Positions 7,934 through 18,323 of a DNA stretch of 64,000 bases are shown piece by piece. How positions within the stretch are numbered: position 1 is the stretch's first letter; the number at the start of each line of letters is the position of its first letter. Both the position numbers and the translations under genes were made by a program. The stretch comes from Acinetobacter sp. ANC 4178 (GTDB taxonomy: Bacteria; Pseudomonadota; Gammaproteobacteria; Pseudomonadales; Moraxellaceae), in NCBI RefSeq assembly GCF_004331175.1, contig NZ_SJOD01000002.1:1-64000 (forward strand). The letters run 5' to 3'. The notes under the pieces are model-generated. The model was not told the DNA's origin. It saw only the letters and a list, made by a program, of their open reading frames with translations, and did not search any database.

Positions 7934-8851
7934 ATGCCAGAGACCAATATTCCTAAAGATGTTGCAGTCAGCTTGAAGGAAATTTTTACCAATATCAACT
8001 TCGAAAGAATCAGTGAGATCTTGGTCGCACTGGTCCTGTGTCTGATTGGTTTTATCTTTGCGCGCCTGATTTCCAATACCTTTATACGAACGGTTGGGCA
8101 AAACTTTAATGCCCACCAAAGCATGGTTTGGCGTCGCGGGATTTTTTACTTTATTTTCGTGCTGTTTCTAATGGCAAGCCTCAAAGAAGCGGGCTTTAAA
8201 CTCAGTGTGTTTATTGGTGCCGCGGGTATTTTCACCGTCGCACTTGGTTTCGCCTCACAAACTTCTGCCAGTAACTTAATTAGTGGTCTATTCCTGATTG
8301 GTGAAGGCTCCTTTGAGGTTGGAGATACCATTCAAATTACCCTCATTCGTGGTCAGACCATTGAGGGAGAAGTTATTTCTATTGATCTGCTCTCGGTAAA
8401 GCTACTGACTTTAGATAATATTTATGTACGTTTACCAAACGAACAGTTGATTCGTACTCCCGTACTGAACTTATCCAAATTCCCCATTCGGCGAATTCCA
8501 ATTACCCTAGCAATTAACTTTCAGGAAGACATCATTAAAGTTCGTGAAGTGCTGTTAGATGTTGCTGCTCAATATCCCTTGGCCTTGGATGATCCTAAAC
8601 CCGAGGTCACCGTAACGGCCTTTCGTGAATCGACCATCGAAATTCTGTTTGCCGTGTGGTGTCGACAAGAAATATTCTTAAAAGCACGCGATGAACTGCA
8701 AGAACGTATACGTAATGGTTTCTTAAAAAATCATATTGAGATTCCAGTCCCTAAAATGGGGATTATTGACCGCCCTCGTCCCAAAGCGCGTGATGAGATT
8801 GATCAATATGCCCATGAGAAAGAACTCAAAAGAGAGCCCAAAGAGCGATAA
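7934..8851 (+). CDS. MscS-family small-conductance mechanosensitive channel
   Basis: An inner-membrane channel that releases solutes on hypo-osmotic shock. There are three hydrophobic segments: about residues 30-50 (ILVALVLCLIGFIF), 68-85 (GIFYFIFVLFLMA) and the pore-lining TM3 at about 92-125 (VFIGAAGIFTVALGFASQT). The MscS beta domain follows (LISGLFLIGEGSFEVGD). The C-terminal part is a cytoplasmic vestibule with a charged tail. At 305 residues it is close to E. coli MscS. Its upstream partner is 9 bp away, and a bidirectional terminator overlaps its stop codon. Confidence 0.9.
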   Translation: MPETNIPKDVAVSLKEIFTNINFERISEILVALVLCLIGFIFARLISNTFIRTVGQNFNAHQSMVWRRGIFYFIFVLFLMASLKEAGFKLSVFIGAAGIFTVALGFASQTSASNLISGLFLIGEGSFEVGDTIQITLIRGQTIEGEVISIDLLSVKLLTLDNIYVRLPNEQLIRTPVLNLSKFPIRRIPITLAINFQEDIIKVREVLLDVAAQYPLALDDPKPEVTVTAFRESTIEILFAVWCRQEIFLKARDELQERIRNGFLKNHIEIPVPKMGIIDRPRPKARDEIDQYAHEKELKREPKER

Positions 8852-8870
8852 AATTATCGCTCTTTTTTTT
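8842..8870. terminator. Bidirectional terminator between the MscS gene and the DUF2339 gene
   Basis: A perfect 10-bp stem, AGAGCGATAA / TTATCGCTCT, with an AA loop and a run of T on the plus strand. It overlaps the channel gene's stop codon and the end of the convergent gene. Confidence 0.85.
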
Positions 8871-11688
8871 GCTCATTCAGGCTTGGAGGTAATGGTGCAA
8901 TATACGCGATCAGCAACATGACCGCGCCAGAAGCAATAAAAGAAATGACCCGTGTGAGAGTACCGCTTTGCGATAGATCCAATAACAATAATTTAAGTAC
9001 CACAATCGCGAGCAACGCTGCGCCAACAAACCAAATTTGACGGATATGACGTTGGCTTGAAAAAGTCATTAATACAAAAGCTAAAACCACCCACAACAAA
9101 GTCAAACTGAGTTGTACCGAACCATCATGCCAAATTGCACTCCCCCATAACGGCGTTGCCAGATAATGATGCATGGCTCGAACCACGATACTACTGAACA
9201 CCAAAAGTCCCATCAGAATCGTGCTAATTTTAACGCCCCATTCTAGGGAAGACTGCTTCTCAAAATCATGTCGATAGATGATCCATAACAAGCCTGTAAA
9301 CATGAGCAAAGACAGTAAGTCGGTAAGGTTCAACAACGGGGCTACATAATAATGAACAGCCGAATATGAGTCTAAATTGAAGACCAGCAACCACAATAGC
9401 CCAAGTCCCCATACAAATGTCTGATCAATAAAGTCACGCTTCGCTGTGAAAAATCCATAGAACGCATAGAACAGAGGCAGAACACCTAAAGCTGCAATTG
9501 GCATTTGTGGGAAAATGGCAAGCCCCATACCAGCAAGTGCAAGACATAACATTGTGGCCCACAGCTGATTTGCCATTCGTGCCCATGAACGCTGCATGAA
9601 TATCAACATCAGATTTAACAATAATGCACTGATTGCAAAACTGAACTGTACGGTTTGACCAGTCCATCGCTGCGTTGTAAACACTTGTTCAAGTACACTC
9701 AAACCATAAAGTAGCAGCAATAAACCACCCAGCAACGTGAGTTGCACACCTTGCCATTCCAATTTGGATTTAAACTGTACAACTACGCTAAAACAAGCCA
9801 GCAAAACCGTCGCGATGGCTATTAAGCAGCTGAATGCCCATGGCTGCCAGTGCATCAGCTCAACACCTGCAATAGCGCCTGCATACATGCCTGAAACAAG
9901 AAAAATACCCCCCAAGATACGAGCGCTGAAATATTTTTCTACGTCCTGATAATGCAATAAATAAAATGCCGAAATAAATTGTGCGATCGCATAAATGCAG
10001 GTCGTTAAAATAGGAAAATCATTATTCGACCAGATTTGGTACATCAGGGCGATAGTACTAAGTAATACCAAGGCTACACCGACATAACGACTAAGACGAT
10101 AGCGTTCGGTAATGCCCCAAACAATTAACGCTGTGCCTTGAATCACCCAACCTGTAGATGTCCAATGTGCTCCTTTTGCCAACGGAAAGATCAAAGCGGT
10201 AAACACGACCGCCAGAATAAAGAAGCTTTTGGCTAAGATAGACAATTGCGGATGTTGACGCTTAATCCAAACATTCAATAGCCCATACGTTACTGCCAAT
10301 GCTGCTGCTCCCCATGTCAGCGCGACAGTAGAATCATGCATTAAAAAAGCATGTAGAGAAAACCCCAGTACAGGGACACTAAAAATAAGTCCCACATCTA
10401 AAATCGGTTGAAGCTTTTTATTATTTGAGCGGGTTTCTGATTCTCGTTGTTGCTGTTGCTCTGCCACCATCAACTGGCTATATCGGATACTGAGCCAAAT
10501 AAACAGTGCAATATGCAACCATAAAATGATATCAAGGGTATTCAGTTGCGAATTTTCCGCGTAAATCCCAATCACCGATCCACCAATAAACATCGTGGCA
10601 AAAAATGCGATCTGATGCAGTATTTTCCATGGCTGCAAATAATTGACCACGACCACAGCCAAATTAATCACAAAATAATATCCAAATAAGAACACCACAT
10701 CAGGATGAGTATGTGGAATAAGCAAAGGGGCTAGATAGGCCATGCTCAAAGCAAGAATAGCCAGATACAGTGCTTGCTGCTTTAGACTCAGCACCACAGT
10801 AATTCCCAATAACATCACAAATAAAATGCTGGCCGTCATTAGACTTTGCAACACTTCAAAATGATGGGCAAAAATCAGCGTAAGAAAAATGACTGCCAAC
10901 CCTAAGCCCTGAAGTGAAATGGCAAACAAAGTATTTTTACGTTGCAGCACATAACCCGCTAATGTGGTCACTCCACCTGCAAACGCAATAAAGCCCAGTT
11001 TCACCGCTAAACTTAATTGCCAATGTTCACTGGCAAAACGCAGCAACAACACAACCCCCACCATAAGCACAGCCACGGCCACTCTTAAAATTGGATTGCC
11101 ATGCTGCATCCATTCCACAGCAGGTTGCCACCATGTGCGAGTCGATTCTGATGATGCTGTATTTGAGTCAACTGAGGTTTGTTGCGGCTGTTGAACAGTT
11201 GCATCCTGTTGTTGCGTCATGGTCAACTGTCCCGACATTGGCATTGCAGGAGGAAGCGGTTGCTCTGACATCACGAATGTGGAGGTTCTAGACATAACCG
11301 AAGATTGTTGCTGTGGTTGCTCTAACAGAGCCAATCGCCGCTGAAATGCACTGATCAATTGAATCAAACACAGCAGTAAAACCACCAATGCTCCTCCGAC
11401 TACCCACATCCATGTATTGGCATAGGCCCACAACGCCACCAAAGCGGCTCCATAAATCAGAATCTTTTGTGTCCCGATTCCTGCGGTTTGAATCAATGAC
11501 TGAGAAGTGAGTTGTTCTAATTGCACTAAACGCTGATGGATATTCGAAATTGACTGTACGATTACAACGGTTAGCCCAAGGGCAGCAGCGACTACCGTCG
11601 ATTGCCATTGCATGACGATTGCAACGATTAACAATACCGTTAATGCAATCAAGAGCAGGACCATTCCCTGTTTGTCTTTTTTATACAT
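8854..11688 (-). CDS. Large polytopic membrane protein, DUF2339 family
   Basis: A 944-residue protein built from more than 20 hydrophobic segments with short connecting loops. An N-terminal pair of segments (about 10-45 and 70-110) precedes a Gln/Ser-rich cytoplasmic linker (about 120-190), then a long polytopic body. The architecture and length fit DUF2339 predicted membrane proteins, whose function is unknown. It is monocistronic and convergent with the MscS-type channel. Its start is ATG with MYKKDKQGM, giving a positive-inside N-terminus. No catalytic motif is visible; envelope maintenance or transport would be speculation. Confidence 0.8.
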   Translation of the reverse strand: MYKKDKQGMVLLLIALTVLLIVAIVMQWQSTVVAAALGLTVVIVQSISNIHQRLVQLEQLTSQSLIQTAGIGTQKILIYGAALVALWAYANTWMWVVGGALVVLLLCLIQLISAFQRRLALLEQPQQQSSVMSRTSTFVMSEQPLPPAMPMSGQLTMTQQQDATVQQPQQTSVDSNTASSESTRTWWQPAVEWMQHGNPILRVAVAVLMVGVVLLLRFASEHWQLSLAVKLGFIAFAGGVTTLAGYVLQRKNTLFAISLQGLGLAVIFLTLIFAHHFEVLQSLMTASILFVMLLGITVVLSLKQQALYLAILALSMAYLAPLLIPHTHPDVVFLFGYYFVINLAVVVVNYLQPWKILHQIAFFATMFIGGSVIGIYAENSQLNTLDIILWLHIALFIWLSIRYSQLMVAEQQQQRESETRSNNKKLQPILDVGLIFSVPVLGFSLHAFLMHDSTVALTWGAAALAVTYGLLNVWIKRQHPQLSILAKSFFILAVVFTALIFPLAKGAHWTSTGWVIQGTALIVWGITERYRLSRYVGVALVLLSTIALMYQIWSNNDFPILTTCIYAIAQFISAFYLLHYQDVEKYFSARILGGIFLVSGMYAGAIAGVELMHWQPWAFSCLIAIATVLLACFSVVVQFKSKLEWQGVQLTLLGGLLLLLYGLSVLEQVFTTQRWTGQTVQFSFAISALLLNLMLIFMQRSWARMANQLWATMLCLALAGMGLAIFPQMPIAALGVLPLFYAFYGFFTAKRDFIDQTFVWGLGLLWLLVFNLDSYSAVHYYVAPLLNLTDLLSLLMFTGLLWIIYRHDFEKQSSLEWGVKISTILMGLLVFSSIVVRAMHHYLATPLWGSAIWHDGSVQLSLTLLWVVLAFVLMTFSSQRHIRQIWFVGAALLAIVVLKLLLLDLSQSGTLTRVISFIASGAVMLLIAYIAPLPPSLNEQKKER

Positions 11689-11890
11689 GGGTTTATGCGT
11701 TACACAGCTTCAATCTGTTTATCTTACTTGATCACCCTTCATGCAAGCAGTTTCACATACAAAATACTGCAAATTTATACACTTGAAGCGAATTAGCAGA
11801 ATGTTACTTCGCGCATAGTGACATTACACATAAGACAGCTTTGCCTTTTTCACGTAATATAAGCCCTAGTTCATAATCAGGATTTGCAGA

Positions 11891-14653
11891 ATGTCACCAT
11901 TTGTATTGGTCGATGGGTCATATTTTTTATTTCGCGCTTTCCATGCGGTCCCACCTTTGACAACTTCTACGGGGTTGCACACCAATGCTGTACGTGGCGC
12001 AATTTCTGCAATTCAGAAACTGATGCGTCGTACTCAACCGACGCATATGGCGGTCATTTTTGATACCCCAGAACCTACTTTCCGTCATGAGCTGTCACCG
12101 ATTTATAAAGGTGATCGTCCAAGTATGCCAGAGGAATTGGCCCAACAAATTCCATATTTACATGCCCTCATTCGCGCCTTAGGTATTCCCGTGCATATGC
12201 TGCCAGGTGCAGAGGCGGACGATATTATCGGGACATTAGCAAAACGTGCCGAAGCCAAGGGTCAACAAGTCCTGATTTCGACGGGTGATAAGGACATGGC
12301 ACAATTGGTCACCGAAAAAGTCACCCTCGAAGATAGCTTTAAAGAAAAGCCTATGGACATCAATGGCGTTTTTGAGAAGTTTGGGGTCTGGCCTAACCAA
12401 ATAATCGATTATCTAACTTTAATGGGCGATGCATCTGACGGCATTATGGGCGTACCCGGTGTCGGTGCCAAAACCGCAGCTAAACTACTGACTGAATATG
12501 GCTCAATTGGCGGTATTTTAGAAAATGTCGACCAGATTAAGGGCAAAGTCGGTCAAAACATTAAAGATAATGTCGAAGGCATTGCAATTGACCACCAACT
12601 TGCCAGTATTGTCTGTGATTTGGAGATTGGCATTTGCTACGAAGATTTAGCCATCCAAGACCCGAATGTGAATGAATTACGTCGTCTCTATACAGAACTA
12701 GAATTCCGTAATCAATTACAATCCTTGGATCACCCCAATAATCCAAACCATAAAAACAACAAACAAAGTAATGCTAGCCTTCAACAGGCGCCTGCACCAA
12801 CACCAATTGAAACTGAAGACCAAGCGACTTTAACCAGTGTCGATGATCAACTCGGTCAAGCCAACTACCATACGGTGTTATCCGCAGAGGTTTGGGCAAA
12901 ACTATTAGAACGTATGCAGAATGCAGACAAGTTCGCAATTGATACGGAAACCACCAGCTTGGATTATCGAATTGCGGAAATGGTCGGCTTTTCGGTTGCC
13001 TTTGATGCACAAGATGCTTACTACATCCCGCTTGCGCATGATTATGAAGGTGCACCTGAACAATTAGAGCGTGAAAGCGTGCTTGCGCAAATTAAACCGA
13101 TTCTAGAAAATCCCGAGATTAAAAAAATTGGGCATCACCTCAAATATGATGCACATATTTTTGCCAATCACGGCATTGAATTGCAAGGCTGGTATTTTGA
13201 CACCATGCTGGCATCTTATGTACTCAATTCAGTAGCAACACGTCATGGGATGGATGATGTTGCACGTTTATATTTAAGCCACCTTACCACCACCTATGAA
13301 GAAGTAGCAGGTAAAGGCGCGAAACAAAAGACCTTCAATCAAATTGAGATTGAAACAGCGGCACATTATGCAGCCGAAGATGCCCATGTCACTTTCCGTC
13401 TCTATGAAGTGCTGGATAAAAAACTCAAAGTACATCCAGAACTGATCAATATTTTGCATAATATTGAAGTGCCTGTCGCACGCGTATTAACGTCTATGGA
13501 AGAAAATGGCATCCAACTCGATCTCCTGTTCTTGGATCAATTGGGTGAAGATTTTTCCAAAACCATGCAAGATTTGGAAAATCAGATTACCGAATTGGCA
13601 GGTCAGCCATTTAATGTCAGCTCTCCGAAACAAGTCGGTGAAATCCTGTTTGAAAAACTCGGCTTAAAAGGCGGCAAAAAAACTTCAACAGGACAATACA
13701 GCACCAGCGAAAGTATTTTAGAAAAATTAGATCATCCAATTAGCGCGCTGATTTTGGATTATCGCGGCTTATCTAAACTTAAAAGCACCTATACCGATGG
13801 CTTATTGAAACAAGCCAACAACAATACTCACCGCGTACATACCAGTTATCATCAAGCTTTGACTGCGACAGGACGTTTATCCTCGACCGATCCAAACCTA
13901 CAGAATATTCCTGTCCGTGAAGAAATTGGGCGTCAAATCCGTAAAGCGTTTATTGCACCTGAAGGTCGTGTCTTGCTCGCAGCCGATTATTCACAAATTG
14001 AACTGCGTTTAATGGCACATTTCTCTCAAGATGATGCCCTGCTCGATGCCTTCCGTCATGGTCAAGACGTGCATCGCCGCACCGCTTCAGAAGTGTTAAA
14101 TATTCCATTGGATCAGGTGACTCACGATCAGCGTCGCCAAGCTAAAGCCGTCAACTTTGGTCTGTTATATGGCATGTCGGAATTTGGTTTGATTCGTCAA
14201 CTGGGCTTTACCCGTGAAGAATCACAGAACTATATCAAGCAATATTTCCACCGCTATCCTGGCATTTACGAGTATATGCAACGCACTCGCCAAGTTGCAT
14301 TGGAACAAGGTTTTGTCGAAACCATTTTAGGTCGACGTTTATATACACCTGAAATTGATGCACGTAACATGATGATTCGTAAAGCGGCTGAACGTGCGGC
14401 AATTAATGCGCCATTGCAAGGCAGTGCTGCGGACATTATTAAAATCGCAATGATTGAAGTGGATAAAATGTTACCCAAAGATCAAGCCAAAATGCTATTA
14501 CAAGTCCACGATGAATTGGTGTTTGAAGTCGATGCCGACATTGCAGATGAACTCGCACCGAAGCTGGCTGGAGTCATGCAATCCGTTCTGGAAATTTCAG
14601 TTCCGTTGCTGGTTGAAGTCGGTAAAGGCAACAACTGGGATGAAGCCCACTAA
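11891..14653 (+). CDS. polA: DNA polymerase I
   Basis: Performs Okazaki-fragment processing and repair synthesis. The N-terminal 5'-3' exonuclease domain (1-290) begins with the FVLVDGSYFLFRAFHA motif. The proofreading domain (about 330-520) retains its acidic residues: Exo I FAIDTETTSLD, a GHHLKYDAHIF Exo II, and AAEDAHVTFRLY Exo III. The polymerase domain has motif A LLAADYSQIELR and motif C LLQVHDELVFEV. The 920 residues match full-length enzymes, so both nucleases should be active. It stands alone and is closed by a strong bidirectional terminator. Confidence 0.98.
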   Translation: MSPFVLVDGSYFLFRAFHAVPPLTTSTGLHTNAVRGAISAIQKLMRRTQPTHMAVIFDTPEPTFRHELSPIYKGDRPSMPEELAQQIPYLHALIRALGIPVHMLPGAEADDIIGTLAKRAEAKGQQVLISTGDKDMAQLVTEKVTLEDSFKEKPMDINGVFEKFGVWPNQIIDYLTLMGDASDGIMGVPGVGAKTAAKLLTEYGSIGGILENVDQIKGKVGQNIKDNVEGIAIDHQLASIVCDLEIGICYEDLAIQDPNVNELRRLYTELEFRNQLQSLDHPNNPNHKNNKQSNASLQQAPAPTPIETEDQATLTSVDDQLGQANYHTVLSAEVWAKLLERMQNADKFAIDTETTSLDYRIAEMVGFSVAFDAQDAYYIPLAHDYEGAPEQLERESVLAQIKPILENPEIKKIGHHLKYDAHIFANHGIELQGWYFDTMLASYVLNSVATRHGMDDVARLYLSHLTTTYEEVAGKGAKQKTFNQIEIETAAHYAAEDAHVTFRLYEVLDKKLKVHPELINILHNIEVPVARVLTSMEENGIQLDLLFLDQLGEDFSKTMQDLENQITELAGQPFNVSSPKQVGEILFEKLGLKGGKKTSTGQYSTSESILEKLDHPISALILDYRGLSKLKSTYTDGLLKQANNNTHRVHTSYHQALTATGRLSSTDPNLQNIPVREEIGRQIRKAFIAPEGRVLLAADYSQIELRLMAHFSQDDALLDAFRHGQDVHRRTASEVLNIPLDQVTHDQRRQAKAVNFGLLYGMSEFGLIRQLGFTREESQNYIKQYFHRYPGIYEYMQRTRQVALEQGFVETILGRRLYTPEIDARNMMIRKAAERAAINAPLQGSAADIIKIAMIEVDKMLPKDQAKMLLQVHDELVFEVDADIADELAPKLAGVMQSVLEISVPLLVEVGKGNNWDEAH

Positions 14654-14673
14654 GGGACGCTTCTTAACATAAT

Positions 14674-14703
14674 AAAAAAGGACTCAAATTTGAGTCCTTT
14701 TTT
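14674..14703. terminator. Bidirectional terminator between polA and yggT
   Basis: A perfect palindromic stem in which A6-GGACTCAAA pairs with TTTGAGTCC-T6. It ends both convergent transcripts. Confidence 0.9.
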
Positions 14704-14719
14704 ATTTATGCAATTAATT

Positions 14720-15289
14720 TTATAAGCCTGTCAACAATGCAATTGCAACTTCATTCATAATGATTTCGGCAATATACAAAGCCAAGAAAGCCACGATTGG
14801 AGATAAATCAATCATGCCCATATTCGGTAACAAGCGACGGAATGGTGCCAATAAAGGCTCAGCCAACTCTTGAATCACTTCAATATAAGGTGAACGCGAC
14901 TGGGTAAACATCACTACCCAGCTCAGAATAATGGTTGCAAAAATCAAGTAACGACAGAAACGAATCAAGTCCTGAATCATGGTGACAAAGGTTAAAATCA
15001 CCAAATGAATTGGACTGTTCGGCATGGCCCCCGATAAATACATGATGCCAAATATTTTGAGCAAATAAAGCACCACCACCAATGCCAAGGCTGCAGAGTT
15101 AACTCGCCCTTTACCCAATGTTGGGAAAATACGACTAAAAATATCCACAATCTTGGTGGCTTTAACAGTCGACAACACCACAGGATTGTACGGATTAACC
15201 GCAGCCAATTGCATTAAAAAGCGGAAGAATACGAGCAAAATCGCTACGTTAATAATAATGCCAAAAATTAGCGCAGAGTTTGCACCCAT
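14720..15289 (-). CDS. yggT: YggT-family inner-membrane protein
   Basis: A 189-residue protein with two YGGT domains, each with two hydrophobic helices: about 8-30 and 62-85, then about 100-130 and 155-185. The signature RFLMQLAAVNPYNPVV occurs in the first, and PLLAPFRRLLPNMGMIDLSPIVAF in the second. Family members are linked to osmotic or K+ adaptation and to the division site, but the biochemical role is unclear. It follows proC by 26 bp on the same strand, a conserved proC-yggT arrangement in proteobacteria. Confidence 0.9.
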   Translation of the reverse strand: MGANSALIFGIIINVAILLVFFRFLMQLAAVNPYNPVVLSTVKATKIVDIFSRIFPTLGKGRVNSAALALVVVLYLLKIFGIMYLSGAMPNSPIHLVILTFVTMIQDLIRFCRYLIFATIILSWVVMFTQSRSPYIEVIQELAEPLLAPFRRLLPNMGMIDLSPIVAFLALYIAEIIMNEVAIALLTGL

Positions 15290-15315
15290 ATTAAAATTTT
15301 CCTAATTAAAATCAA

Positions 15316-16146
15316 TTATTTACTACTTTCACTTAATTCTTGAGCCAATTCTTGGCTACGTTTTTTTGCAGCAGCCAAAGCTGATTGAATATTTTGTGAA
15401 ATTTGTGCACGATCAAAAACTTCTAAAGCAGCTTGAGTTGTACCATTTGGAGACGTGACATTTTTACGTAACTCTGCTGGTGAACTTGCACTGGTAATGG
15501 CCATTTGTGCCGCACCTAAAGCCGTTTGCAAAGTTAATGCTGTCGCTACTTTTTCATCTAATCCCATGTTTTTACCAGCACGAATCATACTTTCCATCAT
15601 ATAGAAAAAGTATGCAGGACCCGAACCTGAAACCGCAGTGACCGCATCAATTTGTGCTTCAGAATTGACCCAAATGGTTAATCCCGTTGCAGCCAAAACT
15701 TGACTGGCTAACTCACGGTCTTTGGCATCAACAACATCCGTCGCATATAAACCATGTGCCCCAGTTTGCACCAATGCAGGCGTATTCGGCATCACCCGAA
15801 CAATACGATTGGTACCTGATAAAGTTGCCATTGTTTCAATTTCTGCGCCTGCAACAATTGAAATGACCAATTTACCCCCTAGCAAACCATGTAATTGCTT
15901 CAATACATTGGTAAGCACTTGAGGCTTGACTGCCAATACAACAATATCTGCATGCTGAATCGCAGCAATATTATCATCCGTCACATGTACATCTTTTTCT
16001 TGCAACAGCTGACGTATATTTTCAAAGGGATCAGCAACTGTAATACGAGTCGTGGGCATACCTCGCGCAATTAAGCCGCCAATAAGGGCTTGCGCCATAT
16101 TGCCGCCACCGATAAAACTAATATTACAATTTAAAACTGCACTCAT
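15316..16146 (-). CDS. proC: Pyrroline-5-carboxylate reductase
   Basis: Catalyses the final step of proline biosynthesis, NAD(P)H reduction of 1-pyrroline-5-carboxylate. The N-terminal Rossmann fold opens with ISFIGGGNMAQALIGGL (residues about 9-25). The C-terminal dimerisation domain carries the P5CR signature: DAVTAVSGSGPAYFFYMMESM and LRKNVTSPNGTTQAAL. The 276 residues are typical. The gene lies between tilS and yggT on the same strand with spacings of about 25 bp. Confidence 0.97.
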   Translation of the reverse strand: MSAVLNCNISFIGGGNMAQALIGGLIARGMPTTRITVADPFENIRQLLQEKDVHVTDDNIAAIQHADIVVLAVKPQVLTNVLKQLHGLLGGKLVISIVAGAEIETMATLSGTNRIVRVMPNTPALVQTGAHGLYATDVVDAKDRELASQVLAATGLTIWVNSEAQIDAVTAVSGSGPAYFFYMMESMIRAGKNMGLDEKVATALTLQTALGAAQMAITSASSPAELRKNVTSPNGTTQAALEVFDRAQISQNIQSALAAAKKRSQELAQELSESSK

Positions 16147-16170
16147 GATTTACGCTCGATATTGAGTATT

Positions 16171-17526
16171 CTATTGCCCTGAAATCAATTTTGGCTGCCA
16201 TCCATCCACGACTAGATACTCAGACTGTGCCAACCAAAAACCTTTGGGTGTAAAAACCCCTAGCATAACATTATCTATGCTTAATATTTGAATTGTGTGA
16301 CGCAACCACGGAAAAATTTGTGCTTGTTGCAGTGCCTTTTTCAGCGGCCAAGTACCTACACGTCCATGAAGATGAATCTTTTCACCGCCGACTCGTGGAG
16401 ACAAAATCAGTTGTCTACCCAAGAGCGCTTTAGATAAGCCAAATGCTTGTGCTTGAATCAAATACCGCCCAGAAAGTACAGACACAGCCTGACCAAGCTC
16501 GAAAATTTGAGCTTGCTTTGGCAAAATAGAAGCTTGTTGTTCAGCCAAATACATGTCCGCAGTTAAGCGGAAAATTTGCTGCTGATAACGAACATAGTAA
16601 TACCCCTGCCAATGTAATGCCGCTTGTGCATCCTGCTTGGCTTCAATCACTTCAGCGATTAAGCGTTGTACCATAGCAAAATTAGGGCGATAGATTGCTT
16701 CTCCTTGCATCCAATGCGAAAGGAGTTGGCGTTGTCTCGCTACTGATAAAGCCAATAAAGGCTCTAAATTCAGATAGTGTGAATGACCACATTTCTCCAG
16801 ATCAGAAGCTAACACCTCCGCCAATATTTCATCTGCATCTTGCATGAGTACACTAGTACGGGTTAATGCTTGCTGCATTTTGGGGAAGCGTTGCTCTAAA
16901 ACAGGCCATAAAATTTGACGACACCAAGCTCGATCATAATCTGGATCAGCATTGGTCGGATCTTCAATATTTTGCACATCCCACTGAGCTGCCCATTGGC
17001 AAATCTGCTCACGAGACAACTCTAGCATGGGGCGCCAAAGTGTCATTTGCACTCGTACATCGATCACAGACATGGCCGATAAACCTTGCACTCCAGCACC
17101 AGAAAGCAGTCGCAACATCAAAGTTTCAGCCTGATCTTGCTGATGATGGGCTAAAACCAGAACTTCATTGTCCTGTAAATGTTCTGCAAAGGCTTGATAG
17201 CGGGCATTTCGGGCTTGGTTTTCCAGATTGCCTTCAGCCACCCTGACAGGGACTATGCTACACGGCACCTGCAATTGCTGACAGGTGTTCAGCACAAATT
17301 CACCCCAATCAGAACTCATACGTTGAAGTTGATGATCGACATAAATTGCACGAACTTTTTGCGGGAATAAAAACGACATAAGATGCAGCAACAGCATGGA
17401 ATCCACGCCACCACTACATCCTATGAGATAAGAACTTTGTTCAGTAAAGGTCTGTGCCTGTATTAAGACGTTAGACCTAAATTGTCGCTGCCAAACTTCA
17501 TTAAACGTTGGTAACGTGCTTCGCAT
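16171..17526 (-). CDS. tilS: tRNA(Ile)-lysidine synthetase
   Basis: Modifies C34 of the CAU-anticodon tRNA(Ile) to lysidine using ATP and lysine, so that AUA is read as isoleucine. The PP-loop SGGVDS lies at residues 38-43. The N-terminal catalytic part includes [21 protein letters not shown], followed by the TilS middle and C-terminal domains. The ATG chosen overlaps the end of accA by 64 bp. No later ATG precedes the PP-loop, so the overlap appears genuine, suggesting translational coupling to accA. Confidence 0.95.
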   Translation of the reverse strand: MRSTLPTFNEVWQRQFRSNVLIQAQTFTEQSSYLIGCSGGVDSMLLLHLMSFLFPQKVRAIYVDHQLQRMSSDWGEFVLNTCQQLQVPCSIVPVRVAEGNLENQARNARYQAFAEHLQDNEVLVLAHHQQDQAETLMLRLLSGAGVQGLSAMSVIDVRVQMTLWRPMLELSREQICQWAAQWDVQNIEDPTNADPDYDRAWCRQILWPVLEQRFPKMQQALTRTSVLMQDADEILAEVLASDLEKCGHSHYLNLEPLLALSVARQRQLLSHWMQGEAIYRPNFAMVQRLIAEVIEAKQDAQAALHWQGYYYVRYQQQIFRLTADMYLAEQQASILPKQAQIFELGQAVSVLSGRYLIQAQAFGLSKALLGRQLILSPRVGGEKIHLHGRVGTWPLKKALQQAQIFPWLRHTIQILSIDNVMLGVFTPKGFWLAQSEYLVVDGWQPKLISGQ

Positions 17527-18287
17527 CGTTCTTGGGCATCCATTGGCTGTAACTCATCCAATGCTTGTTTGAGTACATCCTTTAAACTTTCCATCACTTG
17601 TTCAGGATTTAAATGCGCGCCTTGACCTTCATCAACCACGTATTCAACAATACCTATCTGTTTTAAACGGTCTGCTGTTAGCGCTAATGCTTCGCTAGCT
17701 TGTTCTGCTTTTTCAGCAGTTTTCCACAGAATAGATGCACAGCCTTCAGGTGAAATCACTGAATAAATACTGTGTGACAACATAATCACACGGTCAGCAA
17801 CACCAATACCTAAAGCACCACCTGAACCCCCTTCACCCAACACAGTTGCAATAACAGGGACTTTCAAATTTGAAAGTTGTGCAAGGCTAGTCGCAATCGC
17901 TTCCGCTTGACCACGTTCTTCAGCACCTACACCTGGGTAAGCACCCATAGTATCAATAAAAGTAAATACAGGTAAATTAAAACGCTCTGCCATATCGAGC
18001 AAACGTTGTGCTTTACGATAACCTTCAGGATTACTCATCCCAAAGTTATGCTTTAATTTTTCGCGAGTGCTACGACCACGGTGTTGACCGACTACCATAA
18101 CTGGTTTGCCATCAAAACGCGCTAAGCCACCGACCATCGCACCATCATCACCAAACAAACGATCTCCATGTAAAGCATCGAATTCAGTGAAGATTTCACC
18201 AACATAGTCCAAAAATTGCGGACGGTCTGGATGACGCGCAATTTGGACTGTTGTCCATGCTTTAGATTGAGCAGCTTTATTTTTCAT
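17463..18287 (-). CDS. accA: Acetyl-CoA carboxylase carboxyltransferase alpha subunit
   Basis: The alpha half of the carboxyltransferase that moves CO2 from carboxybiotin to acetyl-CoA, the first committed step of fatty-acid synthesis. The crotonase-type core includes [37 protein letters not shown] and [17 protein letters not shown]. At 274 residues it is shorter than the ~319-residue E. coli protein because the N-terminal helical extension is reduced. accD, its partner, is not in the window. It heads the accA-tilS-proC-yggT run. Confidence 0.97.
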   Translation of the reverse strand: MKNKAAQSKAWTTVQIARHPDRPQFLDYVGEIFTEFDALHGDRLFGDDGAMVGGLARFDGKPVMVVGQHRGRSTREKLKHNFGMSNPEGYRKAQRLLDMAERFNLPVFTFIDTMGAYPGVGAEERGQAEAIATSLAQLSNLKVPVIATVLGEGGSGGALGIGVADRVIMLSHSIYSVISPEGCASILWKTAEKAEQASEALALTADRLKQIGIVEYVVDEGQGAHLNPEQVMESLKDVLKQALDELQPMDAQERCEARYQRLMKFGSDNLGLTS

Positions 18288-18323
18288 AGGTCGACCATTA
18301 TCCCTAAATTAACCAAAACAGTG

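Noticed and set aside
10964..11194. Open frames opposite the DUF2339 gene, and similar shadows throughout (for example 34921-35346 opposite thrS)
   Set aside because: No ribosome binding site, low-complexity composition, and each is fully overlapped by a strongly supported gene.
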